Numbered from the stretch's first letter, positions 17,165 through 26,207 are shown. The stretch: 64,000 nt of DNA from UBA7803 sp040219935 (GCA_040219935.1 JAVJUA010000034.1:158800-222799), one strand, 5' to 3'. Notes: generated by a model from the letters alone, not told the origin. Translations and numbers: made by a program.

Positions 17165-18109
17165 CTACAGCCAGCCCTTGCGCTTGAACAGCAGGTAGGG
17201 CGCGATGCCGGACAGGATCATCATGACGATGGCCATGGGGTAGCCGAACGGCCAGTCGAGCTCGGGCATGATGTGGAAGTTCATACCGTAGCTGCTGGCG
17301 ATCAGGGTCGGCGGCAGGAAGATCACGGCGACCACCGAGAAGATCTTGATGATCTGGTTCTGCTCGATGTTCACGAAGCCCTGCAGGGCGTGCAGCAGGA
17401 AGGTCACCTTCTCGAACAGGAATTCGCAGTGGGGCAGCAGCGAGTCGATGTCGCGCAGCAGGGTCTGCCACTGGCGGCGCTCGGCCTTGTCCAGCCCGCC
17501 GTGGCGCAGCAGAAAGGTGAGATCGCGCTGGGCGTCCACCAGGCACAAGCGGACCTTGCTGTTCAGGTGCTCGATCTCGGTAAGCTGGGCGGCAGCGTCC
17601 GCGAAGTCGCGGCTGCGGCGCTGCAGCGCATCCTGGCCGTACTCGTCCAGGCTCTCGTGAATCTCCTCGAGCGTATCCGCGAGCTCGTCCAGCTTGGTCT
17701 CGTAGAGGGCGCGCAGCAGCGCTCGCGGCGCCACCGGCAGGGCGCCGCGGTTGGCGCGCATGCGCATCAGCCGCAGCACCGGCACCTCGGGGTCGTGCAT
17801 GGTGAAGAGCTGGGTGGGCGTCAGCCGGAAGGCGGCGTTGACGGTTTCGTCGCGGCCCTCGAGCCGGCGCAGAAACCAGGATGAGATGTGCAGGCCGTGC
17901 TCGTCCGCGAACGAGCGCGAGCTGGCTTCGATCTCCTCCAGATCGTCCTCCGCCGGCAGCTGCCAGGGAAGCAGCCGCGACATGATCTCCCGCTCCTCGT
18001 CCGTGGGTTCTACGACGTCGATCCAGACGGCGCGACGCAGCGCGCCCGGCGCCGTCGGATCAGCCAGCTTCTCGAGGCGGCCGTGGTGATCGATGTAGGC
18101 GGTGAGCAT
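17165..18109 (-). CDS. corA: CorA magnesium/cobalt channel
   Basis: A 314-residue protein, close to the 316 residues of E. coli CorA. A large acidic/alpha-helical cytoplasmic domain is followed by two C-terminal transmembrane helices with the selectivity motif YGMNFHIMPELDWPFGYP between them and a basic end (FKRKGWL). The start at ATG 18109 aligns the N-terminus (MLTAYI) with the family; an in-frame upstream ATG at 18154 would add 15 residues not typical of CorA. It mediates Mg2+ uptake in the inner membrane. It is divergent from the liv operon across a 137-bp gap. Confidence 0.95.
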   Translation of the reverse strand: MLTAYIDHHGRLEKLADPTAPGALRRAVWIDVVEPTDEEREIMSRLLPWQLPAEDDLEEIEASSRSFADEHGLHISSWFLRRLEGRDETVNAAFRLTPTQLFTMHDPEVPVLRLMRMRANRGALPVAPRALLRALYETKLDELADTLEEIHESLDEYGQDALQRRSRDFADAAAQLTEIEHLNSKVRLCLVDAQRDLTFLLRHGGLDKAERRQWQTLLRDIDSLLPHCEFLFEKVTFLLHALQGFVNIEQNQIIKIFSVVAVIFLPPTLIASSYGMNFHIMPELDWPFGYPMAIVMMILSGIAPYLLFKRKGWL

Positions 18110-18246
18110 GGCAGCAGGCTCTGGCAGGACTCCGTTCGCGGCGCAATGTAGCACACCGGGCCCGGACCCCGGCGTGTCGTCAGGGCTGCAGCCGATCGGC
18201 TAACATCCGGACTCCGGTTGTTACGGGTGGCGGGGAGCTTCCAGGG

Positions 18247-19116
18247 TTGGACGTCTATCAGCTGCTGATCAGCGGCGTATCCCAGGGCTGTGTCTACGGG
18301 CTCATCGCGCTCGGCTTCGTGCTGATCTACAAGGCGACCGAGATGGTCAACTTCGCCCAGGGCGAGCTGATGATGCTCGGCGCCTTCGTGGCCATCACCT
18401 ACGTCGACGTGCTGGGCATGCCGTTTCTGCCCGGGGTGCTGGCGGCCATGGCCACCATGGGCTTGATCGGCGTGCTGCTCGAGCGCCTGCTGCTGCGGCC
18501 CATGATCGGCGAGCCCCACTTCGCCGTGCTGATGCTCACCATCGGCCTCGGCTTCATCCTGCGCGCGGTGGCCGGCGCCATCTGGGGCTCGAGCCCGCGG
18601 CCGCTTGGGGTGCCCTACGCGGGTCAGGTGATCAGCGTCGGCGAGCTGGTGGTCAGCATCGAGAGCCTGGCGATCGTCGGCGGCACGGTGGTGTTGTGCG
18701 CGGCCCTGTATGGGTTCTTCCGCTTCACCCGGCTCGGCATCGCCATGCAGGCGGCGTCCCAGAATCAGCTTGCCGCCTACTACGTCGGCATACCCGTGAA
18801 GCGCATCTACGGGTTGGTCTGGGCGCTGTCGGCGGTGGTAGCCACCGTGGCCGGCGTGCTGGCCGCGCCGGTGACCCTGGTGGACCCGCTGATGGGCTTC
18901 ATCGGCATCAAGGCCTTCGCTGCCGCCATCGTCGGTGGCTTCGGCAGCCTGCCGGGCGCCATCATCGGCGGTCTGGTGGTGGGGCTGGCCGAGCAGTTCG
19001 CCGGCCTCTACCTGCCGCCCGGCATGGCCGACATGAGCGCCTACGTGATTCTGCTGGCCATGCTGATCCTGCGGCCCCAGGGACTGATCGCCTCCATGCA
19101 GCGGAAGAAGGTCTGA
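18247..19116 (+). CDS. livH: Branched-chain amino acid-type ABC permease LivH
   Basis: A 289-residue inner-membrane permease with about eight helices, starting at TTG. Signatures: the N-terminal LISGVSQGCVYGLIALGFVLIYKATEMVNFAQGELMMLGAF and the EAA-like loop FGSLPGAIIGGLVVGLAEQFAG. It is the first of five ABC genes; its stop overlaps the livM start (TGATG). Together with LivM it forms the translocation pore of a HAAT-family importer. Confidence 0.95.
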   Translation: MDVYQLLISGVSQGCVYGLIALGFVLIYKATEMVNFAQGELMMLGAFVAITYVDVLGMPFLPGVLAAMATMGLIGVLLERLLLRPMIGEPHFAVLMLTIGLGFILRAVAGAIWGSSPRPLGVPYAGQVISVGELVVSIESLAIVGGTVVLCAALYGFFRFTRLGIAMQAASQNQLAAYYVGIPVKRIYGLVWALSAVVATVAGVLAAPVTLVDPLMGFIGIKAFAAAIVGGFGSLPGAIIGGLVVGLAEQFAGLYLPPGMADMSAYVILLAMLILRPQGLIASMQRKKV

Positions 19117-20192
19117 TGCGCTTCATCCGCAAGACCCGCTACCAGCAGGACATCGCCCTGTTCCGGCACGGCGGTCAGTGGTTCTGGTACTCACTGCTGC
19201 TGGTCGCCGCGCTGGCGGCGCCGCTCCTGCTCGACCGCTTCTACCTGGGTGAGCTGGCGCTGGTGTTCATCTACGCCATCGCCGGCATCGGGCTGATGCT
19301 GCTGGTGGGCTATACGGGGCTGGTCAGCCTCGGCCACGCCGGGTTCCTGGCCATCGGCGCCTACGCCCACGCCTGGCTGCTCGGCCAGGGCTGGCCGTTT
19401 CCGCTGGCGATCGGCAGCGCGGCCGCCTTGAGCGCGGCGGTGGGCGCCGCCATAGCGCTGCCGGCGACGCGCATGACCGGCATCTACCTGGCGGTGGCCA
19501 CCCTGGCATTCGCCGTCATCGTCGAGCAGGTGATCATCCACTGGGCATCGGTGACCGGCGGCTTCCGGGGCATGGTCGTGCCGGCGGCGGCGTGGCTCGG
19601 CGTCGACCTGGGCGGCCCGGCCGCCTTCTACGTGCTGTGCCTGGCATTGCTGCTGCTGTGCCTGCTGCTGGCACTCAACCTGCTGCGCAGCCCCTCGGGG
19701 CGGGCCATGACGGCCGTGCGCGACTCCGAGCTGTCGGCGGAGAGCATGGGCGTGCACCTGGTGCGCACCAAGACCCTGGCGTTTGCGCTGTCGGCCGGCT
19801 TCACCGGCGTCGCCGGCGCCCTGTTCGCCCACAAGATCGGCTACCTGGCGCCGGACGCCTTCACCCTGCAGCTCTCCATCCTGCTGCTGCTGATGGTGGT
19901 GGTGGGCGGCCTCGGCTCGCTGCACGGGGTCATCTACGGGGCGCTGTTCATCGGCCTGCTGCCCCAGGTGCTGGCGGTGGTGCGCGACAGCGTGCCGCCG
20001 GCCATCGCCCAGCTTCCCGGCCTCGAGCCGGGCGTGTTCGGCCTGATCCTGGTGCTGGTGCTGATCTACGAGCCGCTCGGCATCTACGGGCGCTGGTGCA
20101 AGGTGCGCGCCTACTTCGATGCCTTCCCGCTGTACCGGCGCGCCACCTACAAGCGCCAGAAGCAGTACCTGCGCACGGAGCGGCTGCATTGA
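19116..20192 (+). CDS. livM: Branched-chain amino acid-type ABC permease LivM
   Basis: A 358-residue permease with about nine helices. Typical segments: VGYTGLVSLGHAGFLAIGAYAHA, ATRMTGIYLAVATLAFAVIVEQ, GRAMTAVRDSELSAESMG, KTLAFALSAGFTGVAGALFAH and GGLGSLHGVIYGALFIGLLP (EAA loop). The start ATG overlaps the livH stop; its own stop overlaps the TTG start of livG. The C-terminus carries an extra basic tail (YKRQKQYLRTERLH). Confidence 0.95.
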   Translation: MRFIRKTRYQQDIALFRHGGQWFWYSLLLVAALAAPLLLDRFYLGELALVFIYAIAGIGLMLLVGYTGLVSLGHAGFLAIGAYAHAWLLGQGWPFPLAIGSAAALSAAVGAAIALPATRMTGIYLAVATLAFAVIVEQVIIHWASVTGGFRGMVVPAAAWLGVDLGGPAAFYVLCLALLLLCLLLALNLLRSPSGRAMTAVRDSELSAESMGVHLVRTKTLAFALSAGFTGVAGALFAHKIGYLAPDAFTLQLSILLLLMVVVGGLGSLHGVIYGALFIGLLPQVLAVVRDSVPPAIAQLPGLEPGVFGLILVLVLIYEPLGIYGRWCKVRAYFDAFPLYRRATYKRQKQYLRTERLH

Positions 20193-20983
20193 GCGCGGCT
20201 GGCGCAGCCGCCAGCGGCCCAGGCCGCAGCCTGCTGGTGGCCGAAGACATCGCCGTGAGCTTCGGCGGCGTCAGGGCGGTGAAGGATCTGAGCTTCACCG
20301 TGGAAGCGGGCGAGGTGTTCAGCATCGTCGGCCCGAACGGGGCCGGCAAGACCACCATCTTCAACCTGGTGAGCCGCATCTACGACGTCGACCACGGCCG
20401 GCTGCTGCTCGACGGCGACGACATCACCCGGGTGCCGCGCCACGCCGTGGCCGAGCGCGGCATCGCCCGCACGTTTCAAAACACCGAGCTGTTCGAGCGC
20501 GAGACGGTGCTGCACAACCTGCTGATCGGCTGCCACGCCCATCGCCGCACCGGGTTCCTGTCGGACCTGCTGTTCGTGCCCGCCGTGCGGCGCCAGGAGC
20601 TCGAGTTCCGCCGCATCGCCGAGGAGGTCATCGACCTGCTGGACCTGCAGTCGTACCGCGACCAGGTGATCGGCAACCTGCCCTACGGTGTGCGCAAGAT
20701 GGTGGAGGTGGGCCGCGCGCTGTGCATCCGGCCGCGCCTGCTGCTGCTGGACGAGCCGTCGTCCGGCCTGAATCCGGAGGAGACGGAAGACCTGGCATTT
20801 GCGCTGGAGGACATCAACCAGGGACTCGGCATCACCGTGGTGATGGTGGAGCACGACATGGGCCTGGTGTCGCGGGCGTCGCATCGGGTGATGGCGCTGG
20901 CGGACGGCGCCCTGCTCACCATCGGCGCCCCGGCGGAGGTGCAGCGGCACCCGGAAGTGCTCAAGGCCTACCTCGGAGACTGA
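20189..20983 (+). CDS. livG: ABC transporter ATP-binding protein LivG
   Basis: A 264-residue ATPase. Walker A GPNGAGKTT (~residue 50), Q-loop FQNTELF, signature-like NLPYGVRKMVEVGRAL, where the usual LSGGQ is replaced by LPYG as is normal in LivG, Walker B LLLLDEPSSGL and the switch His in VMVEHDM. The start is the TTG at 20189 (TTGA overlap with livM). LivF follows after 17 bp. The pair powers the importer. Confidence 0.95.
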   Translation: MSAAGAAASGPGRSLLVAEDIAVSFGGVRAVKDLSFTVEAGEVFSIVGPNGAGKTTIFNLVSRIYDVDHGRLLLDGDDITRVPRHAVAERGIARTFQNTELFERETVLHNLLIGCHAHRRTGFLSDLLFVPAVRRQELEFRRIAEEVIDLLDLQSYRDQVIGNLPYGVRKMVEVGRALCIRPRLLLLDEPSSGLNPEETEDLAFALEDINQGLGITVVMVEHDMGLVSRASHRVMALADGALLTIGAPAEVQRHPEVLKAYLGD

Positions 20984-21000
20984 AGCAAACGGAGGCGGAC

Positions 21001-21765
21001 GTGGCGCTTTTGGAAGTCGCCAACATCGAGACCTACTACGGCCCCATCATGGCCATCCGCGGCGTGAGCCTGGCGGTCGAGGCGGGGCGCATCGTCACCG
21101 TGCTCGGCGCCAACGGCGCCGGCAAGACCACGGTGCTGAAGACCATCAGCGGCGCCATGGACCCGCAGAAGGGCGTGGTGCGCTTCGCCGGCGAGGCGAT
21201 TCAGGGCCGCGACCCGGACGCCGTGGCCCGACTCGGCATCGCCCACGTGCCCGAGGGTCGAGAGGTGTTCCCGTTTCTGTCGGTCGAGGACAACCTGCGC
21301 ATGGGCGCGTACACGCGCCGCGACCGGGGCGTCGCCGAGGATCTGGCGCTGGTCTACGACTACTTCCCGGTGCTGCGCCAGCTTGCCCGCCAGCAGGCCG
21401 AGTACCTGTCCGGCGGTCAGCAGCAGATGCTGGCCATTGGCCGGGCGCTGATGCTGCGGCCGCGGCTCATGCTGCTCGACGAGCCGTCCCTCGGGCTGTC
21501 GCCGAAGCTGGTGCACGAGATCGCCGACATCGTCCGGCGGCTCAACGTCGAGCAGTCGGTGACCGTGCTGCTGGTGGAGCAGAATGCGCGCATGGCGCTG
21601 GACCTTGCCGACTACGGCTACGTGATGGAGAACGGCCGCATCGTCATGGAGGACACCTGTGAGCGGCTCAAGGCGGCGCCGGACATCCAGGCCTTCTACC
21701 TGGGCATGAAGGACGAGGGCGTACGCGGCAGCCGCCGCTGGAAGCAGCGGAAGACCTGGCGATGA
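21001..21765 (+). CDS. livF: ABC transporter ATP-binding protein LivF
   Basis: A 254-residue ATPase starting at GTG. Walker A GANGAGKTT, Q-loop region VPEGREVFPFLSVEDNLRMGAY (the LivF hallmark), signature YLSGGQQQMLAIGRAL, Walker B LMLLDEPSLGLSP, and LLVEQNARMAL. The C-terminus carries a basic extension (SRRWKQRKTWR) beyond the usual end of the family. The stop overlaps the start of the acyl-CoA synthetase (ATGA), so the two are translationally coupled. Confidence 0.95.
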   Translation: MALLEVANIETYYGPIMAIRGVSLAVEAGRIVTVLGANGAGKTTVLKTISGAMDPQKGVVRFAGEAIQGRDPDAVARLGIAHVPEGREVFPFLSVEDNLRMGAYTRRDRGVAEDLALVYDYFPVLRQLARQQAEYLSGGQQQMLAIGRALMLRPRLMLLDEPSLGLSPKLVHEIADIVRRLNVEQSVTVLLVEQNARMALDLADYGYVMENGRIVMEDTCERLKAAPDIQAFYLGMKDEGVRGSRRWKQRKTWR

Positions 21766-23576
21766 GCGAGCAGCGGATCAACGGCTGCGACACCGTGTCG
21801 GCCCTGTTCGGCAAGCGCGTGGCCGAGCATGGCGGCAAGGTGGCCCTGCGCGAGAAGGACTTCGGCATCTGGAACGAGTACACGTGGGCCGACTGGGGCG
21901 CGCAGGCGAAGTGGGTGGGGCTCGGCCTCATGGCGCTCGGGCTCGAGCGCGGCGACGTCTGCTCGGTGGCCGCCGAGGTGTGCCGGGAGTGGCTGTTCGC
22001 CGACCTCGGCATCATCGGCGCCGGCGGCGTCACCAACGGCGTTTACCCCACCGACTCGCCCTCCCAGGTGGCGTACCTGATCAACGACTCGGGCACCCGC
22101 TTCTACTTTGCCGAAGACGAAGAGCAGCTCGACAAGGTGCTCACCGTGCGCGAGCGCACGCCCTGCCTCGAGAAGATCATCATCTTCGACATGGAGGGGC
22201 TGCGGAACTTCCACGACGACCAGTGCCTGAGCTTCGAGGCCCTGGTCGCCCTCGGCCGTGACCACGAGCGCGCTCATCCAGGACTGTGGGACGAGGCGCT
22301 GGCCGCCGCCCGGCCCGACGACCTGATGATTCTCACCTACACCTCGGGCACCACCGGGCCGCCCAAGGGCGCCATGATCAGCCAGCGCAACATGATGTAC
22401 ATGATGCGCAACCTGCAGCAGGTCTACGGCATCCGGCCCGATGACGAGCAGCTCGGCTTCCTGCCGCTGGCCCACGTCGCCGGGCGCATGTTCTACGTGT
22501 TCGCCGTGATCGAGTCGTGCTCGGTGATCAACCTGGTGGAGAGCCCGGAGACCGTGCTGCAGGATCAGCAGGAGATCGCGCCCAGCATCCACTTCGCGGT
22601 GCCGCGGGTGTGGGAGAAGCAGCACTCCATGGTGACCATCCGCCGCCAGGAGGCTACCTGGCTCGGGCGCAAGGCCTACGATCTGGCCATCGCCGCGGGC
22701 CGGCGTGTGGCCGAGCAGCGCCTGGCCGGGAAGCGGCCGCCGCTGGGGCTGCGCCTCGCCCACGCGGTGCTCGACGCCGCCGTGCTGCGCAACGTCCGCA
22801 TCCTGCTCGGCATCGACCGCTGCCGCTGGCTGTCTACGGCGGCGGCCCCCATAGCGCCCGATCTGATCGCCTGGTACTGGGCGCTGGGGCGCCCCATGTA
22901 CGAGGTCTACGGCCAGACCGAGTGCACGGGCATCGCCACCGCCAACGTGTCCGGCGACGTGCGTCTCGGCAGCATCGGCCGGGCGACGCCCGGAACCGAC
23001 GTGGTGCTGTCGGACGACAACGAGATCCTGATCCGCGGCCCCGGGGTCATATCCGGCTACTGGCGCAAGCCCGAGAAGACGGCCGAGACCGTGCGCAACG
23101 GCTGGCTGCACACGGGCGACGTCGGTCGTGTCGACGACGACGGCTTCCTCTACATCGTCGACCGCATGAAGGACATCATCATCACCGCGGGCGGCAAGAA
23201 CATCACCCCCAGCGAGATCGAGAACCAGCTCAAGTTCTCCGCCTACATCAGCGACGCCGTGGTGATCGGCGACCGCAGGCCCTACCTCACCTGCCTGGTG
23301 ATGATCGATCTGGAGAACGTCAGCAAATTCGCCCAGGATAACGACGTGCCGTTCACCAACTACACCAGCCTGTGCCGGGCAGCGGCGGTGCGTGACCTGA
23401 TCGCGGGCGAGGTGGAGCGGGTGAACGCCCGCTTCGCGCGGGTGGAGACCATCAAGAAGTTCGAGCTGATCGATCAGCTCCTGGACGCCGAGGACGAGGA
23501 GCTCACCCCCACCATGAAGCTCAAGCGCAAGGTGGTGAACGAGAAGTACCGGGCGCTGATCGACAGCATGTACTGA
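21762..23576 (+). CDS. Long-chain acyl-CoA synthetase-like AMP-binding enzyme
   Basis: A 604-residue ANL-superfamily ligase that would activate a carboxylic acid to acyl-AMP and then acyl-CoA. Motifs: P-loop LTYTSGTTGPPKGAMIS (~residue 190), YEVYGQTECTG, the adenylate-binding LHTGDVGRVDDDGFLYIVDRMKD, and the catalytic-lysine region TPTMKLKRKVV near the C-terminus. Overall form matches the FadD15/AMP-dependent long-chain family rather than short-chain Acs. It is embedded between livF and the substrate-binding protein, which implies that the imported compound is a carboxylate trapped as its CoA ester; this is inference from context. Confidence 0.88.
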   Translation: MSEQRINGCDTVSALFGKRVAEHGGKVALREKDFGIWNEYTWADWGAQAKWVGLGLMALGLERGDVCSVAAEVCREWLFADLGIIGAGGVTNGVYPTDSPSQVAYLINDSGTRFYFAEDEEQLDKVLTVRERTPCLEKIIIFDMEGLRNFHDDQCLSFEALVALGRDHERAHPGLWDEALAAARPDDLMILTYTSGTTGPPKGAMISQRNMMYMMRNLQQVYGIRPDDEQLGFLPLAHVAGRMFYVFAVIESCSVINLVESPETVLQDQQEIAPSIHFAVPRVWEKQHSMVTIRRQEATWLGRKAYDLAIAAGRRVAEQRLAGKRPPLGLRLAHAVLDAAVLRNVRILLGIDRCRWLSTAAAPIAPDLIAWYWALGRPMYEVYGQTECTGIATANVSGDVRLGSIGRATPGTDVVLSDDNEILIRGPGVISGYWRKPEKTAETVRNGWLHTGDVGRVDDDGFLYIVDRMKDIIITAGGKNITPSEIENQLKFSAYISDAVVIGDRRPYLTCLVMIDLENVSKFAQDNDVPFTNYTSLCRAAAVRDLIAGEVERVNARFARVETIKKFELIDQLLDAEDEELTPTMKLKRKVVNEKYRALIDSMY

Positions 23577-23587
23577 GGGAGACGACC

Positions 23588-24775
23588 ATGAAGACAGCGT
23601 GGACGATGGCGGCGGTGCTGCTGCTCGCAGGCTGCGGCGGCGGCAGCGGAGACGCCGGGGCGGAGGGGCCTGGATCTCCGGTCCGCGGGGTCACCGAGGC
23701 AGAGGTGGTGATCGGCAGCCACACCGACCTGGTGGGGCCCACGGCCATCTGGGGCGTCGGCTCCATCAACGGCGCGCGCATGCGTTTCGACGAGGCCAAC
23801 GCCGCCGGCGGCGTGCACGGTCGGACCATACGCTTCGTGGTCGAGGACGCCCAGTATCAGATTCCGCGCGCCATCCAGGCGGCCAACAAGCTGATCAACC
23901 GGGACAACGTGTTCATCATGCTGCTGGGCATGGGCACGCCGATGAACAACGCCGTGCTCACCCAGCAGCTCGACGCGGGGGTGCCCAACATCTTCCCGCT
24001 CACCGGCGCCCGCTCCATGGTGGAGCCTCTGCACCCCATGAAGTTCACCCAGCGCGGCATCTACTACGACGAGATCCGGGCCGCACTGCGCTACTTCGTC
24101 GAGGAGCAGGGCCGGCAGAAGCCGTGCGTGGTCTATCAGGACTCCGACTTCGGCCAGGAGATCCTGGAAGCCGTGCACGACCAGCTCGCGGCGATGGACA
24201 TGACGCTGGTGGAGTCGAGCGCCCACCATCCCACCCAGACCGAGTTCACCGCTGCCATCCTGCGGCTGCGCCGGGCCGGCTGCGACCTGGTGCTGCTCGG
24301 CACCGTGCATCGCGACACGCTGCTGCTGCTGGATGCGGCCCGCAAGATGGGTTGGACGGACGCCGCCTGGGTGGGCAACAACGCCACCTACGCCCAGGTG
24401 ATCGCCGATGCCGAAGCCGGTGACGGCTTCTACGCCTTCGTGCACATGAACCAGCTCTACGAAGACGACGACATGTCGCCCGAGGTGCGCACCTGGTGGG
24501 ACGGCTACGTGCGCCGCTACGGCCAGACACCGGACCTGGCGGCCATGGAGGGCTACCGTGCCGCCGACCTGGTGGTGCTGGCGCTCGAGCGCGCCGGCCG
24601 CGAGCTCAACGTGGACGGCTTCCTGGCGGCGCTGGAGAGCATCGACGACTACACCGACCTGTTCGGCTACCGGGTGGCATTCGGGCCCGGCAAGCACAAC
24701 GGCGCCCAGGAGTCGGCGCTGGTGCAGGTACGGGGTGGCCGCTGGGTGGAGCTGGATCAGGCGATCGGCTACTGA
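23588..24775 (+). CDS. Periplasmic substrate-binding lipoprotein of the Liv-type ABC importer
   Basis: A 395-residue family 1/LivK-type binding protein. Signal peptide with lipobox LLLAGC (Cys ~18), so it is a membrane-tethered lipoprotein. The core shows EVVIGSHTDLVGPTAIWGVGSINGARMRFDEAN, IRFVVEDAQYQIPRAIQAANKLI and YQDSDFGQEILEAV, all typical of type I periplasmic binding folds. It is the last gene of the livHMGF-ligase operon, 11 bp after the ligase. The ligand is unknown; the linked CoA ligase suggests an organic acid rather than leucine. Confidence 0.9.
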   Translation: MKTAWTMAAVLLLAGCGGGSGDAGAEGPGSPVRGVTEAEVVIGSHTDLVGPTAIWGVGSINGARMRFDEANAAGGVHGRTIRFVVEDAQYQIPRAIQAANKLINRDNVFIMLLGMGTPMNNAVLTQQLDAGVPNIFPLTGARSMVEPLHPMKFTQRGIYYDEIRAALRYFVEEQGRQKPCVVYQDSDFGQEILEAVHDQLAAMDMTLVESSAHHPTQTEFTAAILRLRRAGCDLVLLGTVHRDTLLLLDAARKMGWTDAAWVGNNATYAQVIADAEAGDGFYAFVHMNQLYEDDDMSPEVRTWWDGYVRRYGQTPDLAAMEGYRAADLVVLALERAGRELNVDGFLAALESIDDYTDLFGYRVAFGPGKHNGAQESALVQVRGGRWVELDQAIGY

Positions 24776-24870
24776 CGCGCCGGGGGTTCGCATGGCGGTC
24801 GGCCGCGCCGCCCTGCGCCGGTGTAACCGCCCGCGACGATTGCCCTATACTGCGGCCCGGAGGTGCGCCC

Positions 24871-25026
24871 ATGCGCAAGCAATTCACCAGCAAGCGGCGG
24901 GCGTGCGCCCTCTGCAAACCCCATAAGCGTGGTTGGGCCCGCCGCTGGACGGCGTCCGATCAGGCGGCCCGGCGCGACGCGGAGCGCGAGATTCGCGCCG
25001 CGGCGGCCGAACGCGCACCCGCATGA
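24871..25026 (+). CDS. Small basic Cys-containing conserved protein
   Basis: A 51-residue protein with a clear ribosome site (CCCGGAGGTGCGCCC) and a possible -10 (TATACT, 24846-24851) upstream. It is very basic, with a RACALCKPHKRGWARRW core: a CxxC plus His, which could bind a metal, followed by a charged helix (DQAARRDAEREIRAAAAE). Similar short CKPHK proteins are widespread by my recollection, but I know no assigned function. It overlaps the next gene by ATGA, so both are co-translated. Confidence 0.65.
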   Translation: MRKQFTSKRRACALCKPHKRGWARRWTASDQAARRDAEREIRAAAAERAPA

Positions 25027-25415
25027 GCGTCGTTGACCTCGCGGTCGGCGTGCTCGGCATCACCGTGCTGGTGCTGGCCTGGGCGCTGGTCCGCCTGCAG
25101 GCCCGGCACGAGGCGCTGCGCAAGCTGGTCTCCGAGGAGTGGAACGAGTTGCTGGCGGCGCAGCAGGCACTGCAGCAGCTCGGAGCCCAACGGCTGGGCG
25201 AGCGCCTCGAGGTCGTGGAAGACCGGCTGGACGCGGTGGCGGAAGAGCAGCAGCAGATGCTGATGCGCGATCAGGCCATCACCGCCTACTCGGAAGCCAT
25301 CCGCGAGGCGCGTCAGGGGGCCAGCGCCGAGCAGCTCATGGCCAGCCACCAGCTCGGTCGGGCAGAGGCCGAACTCATCGTTCGCCTGCACGCGTCGAAC
25401 GCGGCACCGTCCTGA
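25023..25415 (+). CDS. DUF2802 domain protein
   Basis: A 130-residue protein: one N-terminal transmembrane helix (~4-24, VDLAVGVLGITVLVLAWALV), a coiled coil (~28-85) and a C-terminal helical motif (AIREARQGASAEQLMASHQLGRAEAELIVRLH) typical of DUF2802. In Pseudomonas the DUF2802 gene ends the cheW-motCD part of the flagellar cluster; here it is instead paired with the small Cys protein and faces flgN tail-to-tail with only 7 bp between the stops. Function unknown, motility-associated by context. Confidence 0.75.
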   Translation: MSVVDLAVGVLGITVLVLAWALVRLQARHEALRKLVSEEWNELLAAQQALQQLGAQRLGERLEVVEDRLDAVAEEQQQMLMRDQAITAYSEAIREARQGASAEQLMASHQLGRAEAELIVRLHASNAAPS

Positions 25416-25422
25416 GCGGGGT

Positions 25423-25839
25423 TCAGGCCTTGCCGAGGGTGCGGGCCATGGCGGCCGCGGGGGCGGCGCCACGAGGGGTATAGGCAGCGGGTTCGGGCTG
25501 ATGACCGATGGCGCGCAGCAGCACCTCGTTGTCGCGGCGGGCCATGACGATGGCGCTGCCGGTGGCCAGGTTGCGCTGCTCGCAGTCCCGCAGCCGCTCG
25601 ATCAGCCGCTGCACGTCGTCGTCGTCCGAGCGCATGAGCGCGGCGACCCGCGGGTCGCGAGCCAGAGTCTCCAGGTCGCGCAGGCATTTGGCCTTGGCCG
25701 ACACCGCCTGCAGTAGCTGCTCCGGCTGGCCGGCGACGATGGCCTCGGCCTCATCCTCCAGGGCCGCGGCCACGGCTTCGACGGCCGCCAGCAGGCGGGC
25801 CATGGGTCCCTGGGTCAGGGGGCGGGCCGGCTCGCTCAT
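25423..25839 (-). CDS. flgN: FlgN-family flagellar export chaperone
   Basis: A 138-residue, mostly helical protein with the FlgN layout: N-terminal amphipathic helix (LLAAVEAVAAALEDEAEAIV), a central AKCLRDLETLARD segment, a heptad-like ERLRDCEQRNLATGSAIVMAR helix, and a flexible Pro/Ala tail. FlgN binds the hook-filament junction proteins FlgK and FlgL before export. Its ATG overlaps the flgM stop (ATGA), as in the flgMN pair of other species. Confidence 0.85.
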   Translation of the reverse strand: MSEPARPLTQGPMARLLAAVEAVAAALEDEAEAIVAGQPEQLLQAVSAKAKCLRDLETLARDPRVAALMRSDDDDVQRLIERLRDCEQRNLATGSAIVMARRDNEVLLRAIGHQPEPAAYTPRGAAPAAAMARTLGKA

Positions 25840-26162
25840 TGGCCGTTTTCCATGCTGAGCAGGCGGGCCGCGATGCGTACCGCGTCGGGCTGGTAGGTGC
25901 CGTCGGCCACCGCGCGGCGGAGCATGTCCACCCGCTCGCTGTCGAACGGTACCGGCTGCTCAGCGTCGCTCAGCCCCAGCAGCGCCTGGGCCTGCTCGGT
26001 GAGCGTGACCCGATCGCCGCCGCCTTCCTGCCCGGTACTGCCGCGGACGACGGCGGTGCCGCTGCCCGCTGCCGCGGCACCGCCGCGCTCCGGACGCACG
26101 GCCTGGCCGCGGGGGTCGCGGGCGCCGTCCAGCGCTGGGGTGTTCTTGATGTCCATGTTCAT
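25836..26162 (-). CDS. flgM: Anti-sigma-28 factor FlgM
   Basis: A 108-residue protein. The N-terminal half is a Gly/Ala-rich disordered region; the C-terminal half is the sigma-binding part (VTLTEQAQALLGLS, then FDSERVDMLRRAVADGTYQPDAVRIAARLLSME). It holds FliA inactive until it is exported through the finished hook. An in-frame Met two codons later (ATG 26156) could be the true start. It is preceded by an excellent sigma-28 promoter, so FliA drives expression of its own inhibitor. Confidence 0.93.
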   Translation of the reverse strand: MNMDIKNTPALDGARDPRGQAVRPERGGAAAAGSGTAVVRGSTGQEGGGDRVTLTEQAQALLGLSDAEQPVPFDSERVDMLRRAVADGTYQPDAVRIAARLLSMENGQ

Positions 26163-26207
26163 GCCCGGGTGCTGCCCGAAGCCCTCGTCTGATGTCTCTA
26201 TGAGTGC

